A DNA stretch of 64,000 nucleotides from Euzebya pacifica (GTDB taxonomy: Bacteria > Actinomycetota > Nitriliruptoria > Euzebyales > Euzebyaceae). Positions 51,524 through 61,421 of the stretch are shown here, piece by piece. The position numbers were made by a program, and so were the translations under genes. The number at the start of each line of letters is the position of its first letter. Positions within the stretch are counted from its first letter, which is position 1. The DNA is taken from the NCBI RefSeq assembly GCF_003344865.1, contig NZ_CP031165.1, positions 5,337,910 through 5,401,909 on the forward strand, read 5' to 3'. The notes beneath the pieces were generated by a model. It did no database searches. It was not told the origin of the DNA and worked only from the letters and a program-made list of their open reading frames with translations.

Positions 51524-53329
51524 TCAGCACCCGGGGTCGAGCCGTTCGGCCAACGACGACCGCAGACCCTCGGTGAACGCGGCATCACCGACGACCGCCA
51601 CCTGACTGGCGCAGCCCGGGAGGGCCGCAGCGGTATCGGCGGGCAGGGTGTCCTGACCGGCCATCAGGACCGCCCAGCCCCGGTCGGCAGCCAGGCCGGC
51701 ACCGGCGAGCCCGCTTGCCCACCCGTCCTCGGCGAACCCGTCGATCAACACCACCCCGGTGCCTGCGACGAGCTGCTGGGCGATCGCCACCGCGGTACCC
51801 GTGCGGCTGCTGCCGGCGACCCTGTCGGGGGCGGGCAGGGAGGCCATCACCGCGTCGCTGACGGCGGCGGTCCCGCCCACCACGACGGTCATCGCGATGC
51901 GGAGCTCCTGAAGGGCCGCATCCACCTCGGGCGACAGCGATGTCGAGTCGGTCAGGAGGACCGGCGAGGCCGTGTCGGCCGTCCACGCCCCAACAGCCAC
52001 CGAGTCCGCCCACGCCGCGGTCTGGTCCGCCCCGCCGCTGCCCGCACGGGCAACCACAGCCTCCGTCGAACCCACCGAACCCGTGACGACCCGGGCCACT
52101 TCCACGGCCGTGTGGACACGGGTGGGGCCTGCGAGGCGTCGTGGGGTGAAGCCGAGCGCAGTGACCGCTGACTCCACAGCGCCTGACAACGCCGCCTCGC
52201 CGCCCAGGAGGAACACGGTGCCACCTGCCGGCACGACACGTTGGAGCTCGCCCGCGACGGCGTCATCCAGCGAGCCCGACGGGGTGAGCAGCATCGGACC
52301 CGTACCGGTCAGGGCCGTGCCTGCCAGCGCGTCGGGGAACCGTTCGGCGCTGGCCAGCACCGCATGGGCTGCCGCCGCCGGGAGGAAGCGCTCGGTGCTG
52401 ATACGGACGGAAAGGGACGTGGGGTCCTCGGCCACCACCTCCATGGCAACCGCTGCCGGCGGTTCGGTCGGCTGGGTCGGTTCGTTGCCGATGCCGAAGG
52501 TCCAGGTCAGCGGTGCCCCGTCCACCTCCACGGTGGCCCGGTAGCGGCCGGCGGGCAGGGGATGGCGGGGGAGGATCGACACGGTGTTGCGCAGGATGGC
52601 GCCATCCCCGACCGCCCGGCAGTGCTCGACACCTGCGCCGGTGTCGGTGTTGACCAGGGCAGTCGCACCGATGGTGGACGTCGGCTCGAACGGGTTGTCC
52701 AGCATGGCCAGCACGGGGAACCCGACGGGGGCCACGTACCCGTCACAGTGAGCCCAGGACTCGTCGTAGCTCGGCCCATCGGATGGCGGGAGCTCGACCG
52801 TCGAACCCTCCCCGGGGAAGACGTAGGGGTAGCGGGGCGCGGGCGGTTGGTCCTCGCCGTCCTGCTGGATGGTCCACAGGCCGGCGACGACATCCCCGGC
52901 GTTGGAGGTCTGCTCGGTGAACGTCGCCTGGGCGAATCCGGTCAGCGCGACATCGGGATTGAGCACGTTGACGAGGTGCCCGGGGTCGGTCATCCAGCCA
53001 TCGACCATCGCTGTGGGGGTGGTGCCCGCCAGCTCGTGGGTCAGGTTGGAGCTCCTCGCGGCACGCTGCGCCGCGGGTCCCGCATCGTCGGGGAGCTCGT
53101 GCCCCACCTGACCCGTGCCAGCCATGTAGTTCACGGCCTCCTGCAGCGCCGCGCTGCGTCCGGGGTCCTCCACCAGCGGGTGCAGGCCCGACCCGACTCG
53201 AAGCTCGTTGACCCTCGCCAACCAGTCCGGCTCCTGGTTCCGTTCCGCCGGACCGGCTGCACCGGTCGTGGTCCCTCCCAATACCAGCAGCAGCGCCAGA
53301 ACGGCCACCATGGCTCGACGAGCGGTCAT
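51524..53329 (-). CDS. Secreted CAP-domain protein with CWB2 repeats
   Basis: This 601-residue protein has a signal peptide (about 1-25). An SCP/CAP-like domain covers about residues 30-165 (WLARVNELRVGSGLHPLVED, VGHELPDDAG, TPTAMVDGWMTDPGHLVNVL). A beta-rich region with cysteines follows. Three CWB2 repeats lie at about 320-601 (RLAGPTRVHTA, RVAGSSRTGTA; VFLLGGEAAL, VVVGGTAAVS). CAP proteins are secreted and bind lipids or small molecules or have pathogenesis-type roles; no activity can be assigned. GGGAGG precedes ATG 53329, and a TTTACA/TATCCT promoter lies upstream. Confidence 0.83.
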   Translation of the reverse strand: MTARRAMVAVLALLLVLGGTTTGAAGPAERNQEPDWLARVNELRVGSGLHPLVEDPGRSAALQEAVNYMAGTGQVGHELPDDAGPAAQRAARSSNLTHELAGTTPTAMVDGWMTDPGHLVNVLNPDVALTGFAQATFTEQTSNAGDVVAGLWTIQQDGEDQPPAPRYPYVFPGEGSTVELPPSDGPSYDESWAHCDGYVAPVGFPVLAMLDNPFEPTSTIGATALVNTDTGAGVEHCRAVGDGAILRNTVSILPRHPLPAGRYRATVEVDGAPLTWTFGIGNEPTQPTEPPAAVAMEVVAEDPTSLSVRISTERFLPAAAAHAVLASAERFPDALAGTALTGTGPMLLTPSGSLDDAVAGELQRVVPAGGTVFLLGGEAALSGAVESAVTALGFTPRRLAGPTRVHTAVEVARVVTGSVGSTEAVVARAGSGGADQTAAWADSVAVGAWTADTASPVLLTDSTSLSPEVDAALQELRIAMTVVVGGTAAVSDAVMASLPAPDRVAGSSRTGTAVAIAQQLVAGTGVVLIDGFAEDGWASGLAGAGLAADRGWAVLMAGQDTLPADTAAALPGCASQVAVVGDAAFTEGLRSSLAERLDPGC

Positions 53330-53375
53330 GTTCCCTCCCCAGGGTTCGGTCCCGACTGCTGGGACGAGTCTGCGC

Positions 53376-53403
53376 AGGATACCGGAGCACCCGTTCCTGT
53401 AAA
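53376..53403 (-). promoter_or_regulatory. Promoter candidate for the CAP-CWB2 gene
   Basis: On the minus strand, TTTACA (53398-53403) and TATCCT (53376-53381) are separated by 16 bases, a good match to a housekeeping promoter. The start codon at 53329 lies 47 bases downstream, leaving room for the GGGAGG ribosome-binding site. Confidence 0.5.
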
Positions 53404-53466
53404 GGGGTGGGGCAGACGGGTGCGAAGGGCGCTCAGCGCCGCGGGTTGTTGCCGCCTGCGCGACAG

Positions 53467-54482
53467 TCAGGGCTTGGGTCCCTGACTCCGGCGCGCCCGT
53501 GCCGCATCGGCCGCCCATTCCGCGACGTCCGCCGCACCGCCGTACCTCGAGACGAGCTCGTGGCCGATCCAGGTCAGCTGGTTCCGCACGCCCGTGGGGG
53601 CGGTGACCTCCAACCACTCGACCAACCCTGCGAGCTCGCCCGCGAGGGCGTACTCGTTGTGGCCACGAATGACCACTTCGACACGGCCGTCGTGGATCGC
53701 CCGGCCCACCTCGAGCCGGTCGCCGAGGAGCATGCGGAGCAGCCCCATCCCGCCGGGTGCACACAGCGCCTGGACCTCCAGCGGTGTTCGCCGGCGTTCC
53801 ACCTCGTCGGCGATCTCGCGCCAGCTGTCAGCGAGGTCGAAGTCCTCGGGACGGTCGACCGGATCATCGGTGGGGTCGACGTCGGAGACCCGGTCGATTC
53901 GGAAGGTGCGCGTGCCTGCGTCGGTGTTGGCGACGACGTACCACGTCGACCCCTTGGAAACGATGCCCAGGGGGTGGATGACCCTCCGACTCACGGCGCC
54001 CTCACGGTCGACGTACCCGAACCGCACCTGCACGCGGCGGATCACCGCATCCTGGAGCGCGTCGAGGAACCGCGGCGGCCGATGCTGGATCGGACTGGAC
54101 CCCATCGTTGTGCGTCGACGTGCAACGATGCGCCGGCAGCTTCGGCCTGTCCCCGGAAGGGCTCCGGCAGGGCGTGGACGAGCTTGCGCAACGCAGCCTT
54201 CACCTCCGGCGCCTCGGGCGCCGCCTGGCCCGCGGCGAGGAACAGCGCACGGGCCTCGCCTGCGGTGAACCCCGACAGGTCGGTGCTGGCACCGCCGACA
54301 AGGCGCCACCCGCCGCCTCGTCCACGCACGGAGTAGAGGGGCACACCGGCGACCAGCAACGCGTCGAGGTCACGCCGAGCGGTGCGCACGGAGACCTCCA
54401 GCTCCTCGGCGACCTCCGCAGCCGTGACCTGCCCACGCCGTTGCAGCAACAGGAGGATGGCCACCAGGCGGTCGATTCGCAT
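53467..54482 (-). pseudogene. HTH-WYL transcriptional regulator split by a one-base frameshift
   Basis: The first part, from ATG 54482, encodes a DeoR-like helix-turn-helix (RIDRLVAILLLLQRRGQV, AEVAEELEVSVRTARRDLDAL) and the start of the linker, ending in a stop at 54042. The second part, in another frame down to 53467, encodes the WYL domain (VRFGYVDREGAVSRRVIHPL, GSTWYVVANTDAGTRTFRIDRVSDV) and a C-terminal extension. Inserting one G in the four-base run at 54100-54103 would join them into a 338-residue protein of normal size. The break may be a real mutation, a variable homopolymer or an assembly error. It is divergent from the epoxide hydrolase, its likely target. Confidence 0.8.
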
Positions 54483-54506
54483 GCCAGTCAGACTTCCACA
54501 GAAAAC

Positions 54507-54547
54507 TGGCCAATGGGGTGGCCACTTCAGGGCGGCATGGTGGCCAC
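54507..54547. promoter_or_regulatory. TGGCCA operator cluster between WYL regulator and hydrolase
   Basis: TGGCCA occurs at 54507-54512, and the 8-base palindrome GTGGCCAC at 54518-54525 and 54540-54547, all inside the 65-base divergent intergenic region. The last copy abuts the hydrolase ATG. A cluster of identical palindromes next to a regulator gene suggests its binding sites, but these short GC-rich palindromes could also arise by chance. Confidence 0.4.
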
Positions 54548-55483
54548 ATGTTCGATTCACACGCCTTTCCCACACCCACCCTCGTTCCCGTCAACGGCAT
54601 CACCCTCGAGGTCTTCGAGGCCGGCCGCGAGCACGCGGGCAACCCCATCGTGCTGTGCCACGGCTGGCCGGAGCACGCCTTCTCCTGGCGTCACCAGATG
54701 GGTGCCCTGGCCGCGGCGGGCTACCACGTCATCGTGCCCAACCAGCGGGGCTACGGCCGCTCGTCCCGACCGGTCGAGGTGACCGACTACGACATCGGGC
54801 GCCTGACCGGTGATCTCGTCGGACTGCTCAACCACTACGGGTACGACGACGCGGTCTTCGTCGGTCACGACTGGGGCGCCAACGTCGTCTGGGGCCTGAC
54901 CCTGCTCCACCCGGACCGCGTGAGCCGGGTGATCAACCTGAGCCTTCCCTACCAGGTCCGTGGCGAGACGCCATGGATCGAGTGGATGGAGGCCGTGTTC
55001 GGCGGCGACTTCTACTTCGTGCACTTCAACCGGCAGCCGGGCGTGGCCGACGCGGTGCTGGACGCCAACACCCACCAGTTCCTGCGCAACCTCTACCGCA
55101 AGGACCTGCCGCCTCCCGCCGCACCCGAGCCGGGCAACGCCATGAGCAACCTCGCCACGGCGGGTGCGCCGCTCGGCGAGCCGATCATGGACGACGCCGA
55201 TCTGGCCGTGTTCGTGTCCGCGTTCGAGGAGTCGGGGTTCACCCCCAGCATCAACTGGTACCGCAACCTCGACCGGAACTGGGACCTGCTGGGGAAGGTC
55301 GACCCGATCATCTCGCAGCCGGCCCTGATGGTGTACGGCACACGCGACATGATTGCCCGGTCCGACCAGCTGGCCGACTTCGTCCCCAACGTGGAGGTCG
55401 TCGACCTGGACTGTGGGCACTGGATCCAGCAGGAGCTGCCGGAGGAGACCAACCGGACCATCCTGAGTTGGCTCGAGGGGTGA
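54548..55483 (+). CDS. Epoxide-hydrolase-like alpha/beta hydrolase
   Basis: This 311-residue protein shows the HGWPEHAFSW oxyanion motif and the nucleophile D108 in FVGHDWGANV, characteristic of epoxide hydrolases and haloalkane-type relatives. A cap domain with tyrosines follows, and the histidine is in LDCGHWIQQE near the end. It would hydrolyse an epoxide or ester in the cytoplasm. ATG 54548 starts right after the GTGGCCAC repeat. The neighbouring regulator is disrupted, so expression of this gene may be altered in this strain. Confidence 0.85.
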   Translation: MFDSHAFPTPTLVPVNGITLEVFEAGREHAGNPIVLCHGWPEHAFSWRHQMGALAAAGYHVIVPNQRGYGRSSRPVEVTDYDIGRLTGDLVGLLNHYGYDDAVFVGHDWGANVVWGLTLLHPDRVSRVINLSLPYQVRGETPWIEWMEAVFGGDFYFVHFNRQPGVADAVLDANTHQFLRNLYRKDLPPPAAPEPGNAMSNLATAGAPLGEPIMDDADLAVFVSAFEESGFTPSINWYRNLDRNWDLLGKVDPIISQPALMVYGTRDMIARSDQLADFVPNVEVVDLDCGHWIQQELPEETNRTILSWLEG

Positions 55484-55516
55484 CCGCGCCCCTCCCCGGG
55501 CACCCCCCTGGCGGCA

Positions 55517-56590
<1,074 letters not shown>

Positions 56591-56732
56591 TGTCTTGGTG
56601 GACCTCCGGGGGTCTCGGCTCGTCGATCGGGCTCGTCTCGTCGGCGTCCAGCCTTGCCCACTCGGGGTCGACCTCGCCACTCGGGACGGCACGGCCGGGC
56701 GCGACGGGGCGGATCGTGCCAGAGTCGAGGCC

Positions 56733-57683
56733 ATGCAGCGACTGTCCCGCCTGGTCCTCCTGAGCCTCCTCGGCCTGCTCTCGGCCTGCGCCACCCCCGG
56801 AACGGAGTCGGCCACCGGCCCGACGGTGCCCGAGCTGGTGGACGACCTGACCGAGTCACCGACGCCCAGCGCGGACGAGGACGAGTCCAGCACACCTTTC
56901 TCGGGCCGGACCCACGTGCTGCGGGTCGTCGGCGAGCGGCCGCACGACGCCTCGGCGTTCACCCAGGGGCTGGAGTTCCACGACGGCAGGCTGTTCGAGA
57001 GTCGCGGGTTGTACGGCCAGTCCGCCATGACCGAGATCGACCCCTCCAACGGCGCCGTCCTCTCCTCGACCCCGTTGGGTGAGGAGGAGTTCGGCGAGGG
57101 GGCGACCGTCGTCGGCGACCGGATCGTGCAGATCACCTGGCAGAGCGAGGTCGCCCACGTCTACGACCGCGACACCCTGGAGGCGACCGGCACCTACTCC
57201 TACGAGGGCGAGGGGTGGGGCATCTGCGACATGCCCCGCGGCTCCCTCTGGATGTCCAACGGCACCGCCACCCTCACCGAACGCGACCCCGACACCTTCG
57301 CGACGATCAGCGAGGTCACCGTCACCCTCGACGGTGAGCCCGTCCGCCGGATCAACGAGCTCGAGTGCGTCTCGGGCACCGACCTGGTGCTCGCCAACGT
57401 GTGGCAGACCGACCGGATCCTGGTGATCGACACCACCGACGGCAGCGCCGGCGAGATCGACGCCAGCGCCATCGCCCTCCCCAACGGGCGTTGGGCCGAG
57501 GACGAGGACGGCACCGCCGACGTGCTCAACGGGATCGCCTACGACCCCACGACCGATACCTGGCTGGTCACCGGCAAGCTATGGCCGGTCATGTACGAGG
57601 TGGCGTTCGACTGCGTCGAGGGGTGTGACGACGAGGCGGAGGACGTGGCCTTCCACCTTCCGTACTTCCCGCGCCGGGACTGA
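56733..57683 (+). CDS. Lipoprotein glutaminyl-peptide cyclotransferase (glutamine cyclotransferase)
   Basis: This 316-residue protein has a lipobox ([10 protein letters not shown]) so it should be a membrane-anchored lipoprotein outside the cell. A linker leads to a five-bladed propeller with the glutamine cyclotransferase motifs [45 protein letters not shown] and [18 protein letters not shown]. The family converts N-terminal glutamine to pyroglutamate, which protects exported proteins or peptides. CGAGG precedes ATG 56733. A cysteine pair (FDCVEGCDD) lies near the C-terminus. Confidence 0.88.
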   Translation: MQRLSRLVLLSLLGLLSACATPGTESATGPTVPELVDDLTESPTPSADEDESSTPFSGRTHVLRVVGERPHDASAFTQGLEFHDGRLFESRGLYGQSAMTEIDPSNGAVLSSTPLGEEEFGEGATVVGDRIVQITWQSEVAHVYDRDTLEATGTYSYEGEGWGICDMPRGSLWMSNGTATLTERDPDTFATISEVTVTLDGEPVRRINELECVSGTDLVLANVWQTDRILVIDTTDGSAGEIDASAIALPNGRWAEDEDGTADVLNGIAYDPTTDTWLVTGKLWPVMYEVAFDCVEGCDDEAEDVAFHLPYFPRRD

Positions 57684-57785
57684 CCGCCCGACCTCCCATC
57701 GGCGCTCGCTTCGCGTCCGGCCGGTCGCGCTCGGTAGCATGCGGCCCCCGCCACCCACATCCGCGTCCCGGAACAGGAGCCCCCC

Positions 57786-57992
57786 GTGGCCGTCATCAAG
57801 ACCATCGATCTCGTCGGCGTTTCGACGGAGGGTTGGCAGGACGCCGCCTCCAAGGCCCTCGACGAGGCGGCCAAGACCCTCCGCGGCATCCAGGGCTTCG
57901 ACGTGCTCGAGCAGTCCGCCATCGTCGAGGGCACCGAGATCAGCGAGTTCCACACCCACGTCCGGATCCGGTTCCGCATCGAGCGGTCCTGA
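57786..57992 (+). CDS. Dodecin
   Basis: This 68-residue protein is a full-length dodecin (AVIKTIDLVGVSTEGWQDAA, TLRGIQGFDVLEQSAIVEG, HVRIRFRI). These assemble as dodecamers storing flavin or CoA; the tryptophan in EGWQDA is the usual flavin-stacking residue. GTG 57786 is preceded by AGGAG. 52-nt repeats begin 25 bases after the stop. Confidence 0.93.
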   Translation: MAVIKTIDLVGVSTEGWQDAASKALDEAAKTLRGIQGFDVLEQSAIVEGTEISEFHTHVRIRFRIERS

Positions 57993-58016
57993 CGGGTGAA
58001 CCCGTCCTCGCGCGGC

Positions 58017-58172
58017 GTGTGCGATGGACAGCCTCGACGGGTGGGGAACGCACCCACCCCCGCGCCACGTGTGCGATGGGCACCTTGGTGGGCTGGGGAA
58101 CGCGCACACCGTCGGACCCCGTGCGCGATGGACGCCTGCCGGCGGTGGGGAAGGCACACGCGGCTCGGGCCG
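58017..58172 (+). repeat. Three tandem 52-nt intergenic repeats downstream of dodecin
   Basis: Units start at 58017, 58069 and 58121, exactly 52 bases apart. Each opens with GTGTGCGATGG or GTGCGCGATGG and contains a TGGGGAA block about 26 bases in, followed by a more variable tail. A perfect hairpin at 58161-58186 overlaps the third unit. There is no conserved reading frame across units, and the reverse strand shows a CATCGCACAC end reminiscent of the 50-nt family. Confidence 0.72.
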
Positions 58173-58186
58173 GCCAGCCCGAGCCG
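58161..58186 (+). terminator. Hairpin at the end of the 52-nt repeat array
   Basis: CGGCTCGGGC at 58161-58170 pairs perfectly with GCCCGAGCCG at 58177-58186 around a 6-base loop. It lies 30 bases before the threonine dehydratase start and could end a transcript that includes dodecin and the repeats. Confidence 0.6.
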
Positions 58187-58216
58187 ACGAACCCGTACTG
58201 AGGAGGCGAGGAACCG

Positions 58217-59200
58217 GTGACCCCTGATCTGCCGACCATCGAGGACGTCCGCGCCGCCGCCGGGCGGATTGCCGGCCATGCCGTCCGCACACCCCTGCTG
58301 GAGTCGCCTCGGCTGAACGAGCGGGTGGGCGGCCGGTTGCTGGTCAAGGCCGAGTCCCTCCAGAAGGTCGCCGCGTTCAAGTTCCGCGGGGCGTTCAACC
58401 GCATCTCCCGACTGACGGAGGAGGAGAAGCGGGCGGGCGTGCTGGCGTTCTCCTCCGGCAACCACGCCCAGGCCGTCGCGCTGGCCGCACGGATGGCGGG
58501 CGTGTCCGCCGTCATCGTCATGCCCGAGGACGCGCCGGCCATGAAGCTGACCAACACCCGCGAGTACGGGGCCGAGGTCGTCCTCTACGACCGCTACACC
58601 CAGGACCGCGAGGCCGTCGGCATGGCCGTGGCCGAGGAGCGCGGCATGGTCGTCGTGCCCCCCTTCGACCACCCCAACATCATCGCCGGGCAGGGCACCC
58701 TCGGCCTGGAGGTCATCGAGCAGGCCGCCGAGCTGGGGGCCACCCTCGACACCTTCGTCGTCCCGATCTCCGGTGGCGGGCTGTCGGCCGGCTGCATGCT
58801 GGCGCTGGAGGCCGACTCCCCCGGCACCCGACGCGTCGCCGTCGAACCCGATGACTTCGACGACACCCGCCGGTCGATCGAGGCGGGCGAGCGGCTGCGC
58901 AACGACCCGGACGCCCGCTCGATCTGCGATGCCGTCCAGACCGAGACGCCCGGCCGGCTGACCTGGCCGATCAACAGCCGGTTGCTGCACGAGGTGCTGA
59001 CGGTCTCCGACGACGAGGCCCTGCACGCCATGGCCACGGCGATGGTCGAGCTGAAGGTCGTCGTCGAACCGGGGGCAGCGATCGCCCTCGCCGCGGTCCT
59101 GGCCGGCAAGGTGCCCACCGAGGGCCTGACCACGGCGGTCGTCTGCTCGGGCGGGAACGCCGATCCGGCGATGCTGGTCCGCGCCCTCGAACGCGTCTAG
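58217..59200 (+). CDS. Threonine/serine dehydratase (PLP fold II)
   Basis: This 327-residue PLP enzyme deaminates threonine or serine. Motifs include the Schiff-base lysine in VAAFKFRGAFNRI, the asparagine loop FSSGNHAQAVA, the glycine-rich phosphate cradle PISGGGLSAG and the SGGNADPAM end. It lacks the C-terminal regulatory domain of biosynthetic IlvA, so it fits the short catabolic group. The GTG at 58217 follows GAGGAGGCGAGG. It could instead be a racemase-like relative. Its stop overlaps the convergent small membrane gene by 4 bases. Confidence 0.87.
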   Translation: MTPDLPTIEDVRAAAGRIAGHAVRTPLLESPRLNERVGGRLLVKAESLQKVAAFKFRGAFNRISRLTEEEKRAGVLAFSSGNHAQAVALAARMAGVSAVIVMPEDAPAMKLTNTREYGAEVVLYDRYTQDREAVGMAVAEERGMVVVPPFDHPNIIAGQGTLGLEVIEQAAELGATLDTFVVPISGGGLSAGCMLALEADSPGTRRVAVEPDDFDDTRRSIEAGERLRNDPDARSICDAVQTETPGRLTWPINSRLLHEVLTVSDDEALHAMATAMVELKVVVEPGAAIALAAVLAGKVPTEGLTTAVVCSGGNADPAMLVRALERV

Positions 59201-59544
59201 CGGCCCTTCACCAGCAGCGCTGCGATCACCAGCGTGGCGCCGGCACCGAGGGCCGGCAGGACGGGCGAGACCTCGTCACGGGTGATCGACAACCCCGCGG
59301 CTGCCGCCTCGGTGGCCACGACGAGCGGCAGCGCACCCATCAGCGCCTTGCGTCCCTGCTTGGTCAGCATCATCGCGCCGTAGGTCAGGTTGCGGCCACC
59401 GAAGGCGCGGACGATCGCCCGCATCGACGGGTTGAGGTCCTCCTCGGCCACGCCGAAGAGCTTCATCGCCTTGTCCGGCGCCAGCAGCTCGCCGGCACCG
59501 AATCCGATCGCCGCGGTCGCGGCTGCAACGCTGTACTTGTTCAC
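59197..59544 (-). CDS. Small membrane protein, DUF4267-like
   Basis: This 115-residue protein has three or four hydrophobic segments (AAATAAIGFGAGELLA, GALPLVVATEAAAAGL, VLPALGAGATLVIAALLV) and a soluble loop with AIVRAFGGRNLTYGAMML. It resembles DUF4267-type small membrane proteins, but the match is weak. The GTG at 59544 has a GGAGG ribosome-binding site. Its end overlaps the stop of the convergent dehydratase gene. Confidence 0.65.
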   Translation of the reverse strand: MNKYSVAAATAAIGFGAGELLAPDKAMKLFGVAEEDLNPSMRAIVRAFGGRNLTYGAMMLTKQGRKALMGALPLVVATEAAAAGLSITRDEVSPVLPALGAGATLVIAALLVKGR

Positions 59545-59691
59545 GGGTGTTCCTCCGACTCCAGGGAGGCCGGAGCATAGGGCACACCCCGGCCCCCCGG
59601 GCACGAGGCAAGTGAGCACCCGACCCTCTACGATCAGGCATCCTGCCGTGACATCCACGGCCTCCCGAGCACCGGAAGCGAGCGAACCACC

Positions 59692-60969
59692 GTGCCAGCC
59701 ATCGTCATCGTCGGAACCCAGTGGGGCGACGAAGGGAAGGGCAAGGCCACCGACCTGCTGGCCGACGACGTGAACTACGTCGTGCGGTACCAGGGCGGCA
59801 ACAACGCCGGCCACACGATCATCGTGGGCGACACCACCCTCAAGCTGCACCTCGTGCCCAGCGGCGTGATGTACGGCCACGTCACCCCGGTCATCGGTGA
59901 CGGCGTCGTGGTCGACCCCGGTGTGCTGCTGGAGGAGCTCGACGGGCTGGTCGAGCAGGGGCTGGACGTCTCGCGCCTGAAGATCTCCTCCAACGCCCAC
60001 CTGATCATGCCGTACCACCGCGAGTTCGACGCGGTCACCGAGCGGTACCTCGGTCGGCAGAAGCTGGGCACCACCAAGCGCGGCATCGGCCCGTGCTACG
60101 CCGACAAGGCCTCCCGTGTGGGGCTGCGCGTGCAGGACCTGTACGACATGAAGATCTTCCGGCAGAAGCTGGACGTCGTGCTCAAGGAGAAGAACGCGAT
60201 CCTGTCGCGGGTCTACAACCGGCTGCCCATGAAGGCCGTCGACATCGAGACCGAGTACGCGGTGTACGCCGAGCGCCTGCGCCCCTACATCGCCGACACG
60301 ATGATGCTGCTGCACGAGGGCCTGGAGAAGGGTGAGACGGTCCTGCTCGAGGGCGCCCAGGGCACCCTGCTGGACCTCGACCACGGCACCTATCCGTTCG
60401 TCACCTCCTCCAACCCCGTCAGCGGTGGCGCGATGACCGGTGCGGGCCTCGGTCCCAAGCACATCGAGCGGGTCATCGGCATCACCAAGGCCTACGTCAC
60501 CCGTGTCGGCGCCGGTCCGTTCCCGACCGAGCTGCACGACGAGATCGGCGAGCGGATGACCGCCGTCGGGCGCGAGTTCGGCACCACGACCGGCCGTCGC
60601 CGGCGTGTCGGCTGGTTCGACGCGGTGCTGGCGCGCTACGCCGCACGCGTCAACGGCCTGACCGAGCACTTCCTGACCAAGCTCGACGTGCTCAGCGAGT
60701 TCGACACGCTGAAGATCTGCAGCGCCTACCGCTACCAGGACGAGGAGTTCGAGCACTTCCCGCCGCACCAGACCGCGTTCCACCACGCCGAACCGGTCTA
60801 CGAAGAGGTGGAGGGCTGGCGCACCGACATCACCGAGGTGACGGAGTACGCCAAGCTGCCCAAGCAGGCGCAGGCCTACGTCGAACGCCTCGAGGAGCTG
60901 AGCGGCACCCCGATCCGGTGGGTCTCCGTCGGCCCCGCCCGCCGCCAGACCCTCGAACGCGACATCTAG
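59692..60969 (+). CDS. purA: Adenylosuccinate synthetase
   Basis: This 425-residue enzyme joins IMP and aspartate with GTP in AMP biosynthesis. The family hallmarks are all present: the N-terminal P-loop [11 protein letters not shown], the IMP-binding [44 protein letters not shown] and the [14 protein letters not shown] loop. The GTG at 59692 gives the normal start. It is the first gene of a probable operon with the YdeI-like and aminotransferase genes. Confidence 0.96.
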   Translation: MPAIVIVGTQWGDEGKGKATDLLADDVNYVVRYQGGNNAGHTIIVGDTTLKLHLVPSGVMYGHVTPVIGDGVVVDPGVLLEELDGLVEQGLDVSRLKISSNAHLIMPYHREFDAVTERYLGRQKLGTTKRGIGPCYADKASRVGLRVQDLYDMKIFRQKLDVVLKEKNAILSRVYNRLPMKAVDIETEYAVYAERLRPYIADTMMLLHEGLEKGETVLLEGAQGTLLDLDHGTYPFVTSSNPVSGGAMTGAGLGPKHIERVIGITKAYVTRVGAGPFPTELHDEIGERMTAVGREFGTTTGRRRRVGWFDAVLARYAARVNGLTEHFLTKLDVLSEFDTLKICSAYRYQDEEFEHFPPHQTAFHHAEPVYEEVEGWRTDITEVTEYAKLPKQAQAYVERLEELSGTPIRWVSVGPARRQTLERDI

Positions 60970-60980
60970 GCATCGGTCCC

Positions 60981-61421
60981 ATGCCCTCGACGACGACCTT
61001 CACCACCACCCTGCTCGCCTTCGGCAACAACACCGGGATAGAGGTGCCACCCGACCACGTCGAGGCGCTCGGCGCCGGGAAACGCCCACCCGTGAAGGTC
61101 GACGTCGACGGCTACACCTATGACAGCACCGTGGCGGTCATGGGCGGCAAGTACCTCCTTCCCCTGAACAAGGCCCATCGCACTGCCTCTGGGCTCGGAC
61201 CCGGGGACCGGGTCACCGTCGTCCTGGAGCTGGTCGAGGGCGAACGCGTCGTGGACGTGCCCGGGCTCCTGGCCGCCGCCCTCGAGGATGCCGGGCTGCG
61301 GGACGCGTTCGACCAGCTGTCGTACTCACGACGCAAGGAGCACGCACGCTCGGTGGCCGACGCCACAAAGGCAGACACCGCCGAACGGCGTGTGGCCAAG
61401 GTCCTCGAGCAGCTCGCGTGA
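60981..61421 (+). CDS. DUF1905/YdeI-like protein
   Basis: This 146-residue protein has an N-terminal DUF1905-like beta-barrel (FTTTLLAFGNNTGIEVP, GKYLLPLNKAHRTASGLGPG) and the YdeI-type C-terminal segment FDQLSYSRRKEHARSVADA. YdeI-like proteins are linked to envelope stress and bacteriocin resistance in some bacteria; no activity is proven. It begins 11 bases after purA and overlaps the aminotransferase start (GTGA). Confidence 0.8.
   Translation: MPSTTTFTTTLLAFGNNTGIEVPPDHVEALGAGKRPPVKVDVDGYTYDSTVAVMGGKYLLPLNKAHRTASGLGPGDRVTVVLELVEGERVVDVPGLLAAALEDAGLRDAFDQLSYSRRKEHARSVADATKADTAERRVAKVLEQLA

Noticed and set aside
54042-54482. Programmed frameshift in the WYL regulator
   Set aside because: The GGGG run is short and there is no obvious stimulatory structure or slippery heptamer; a simple one-base loss is the more economical explanation.
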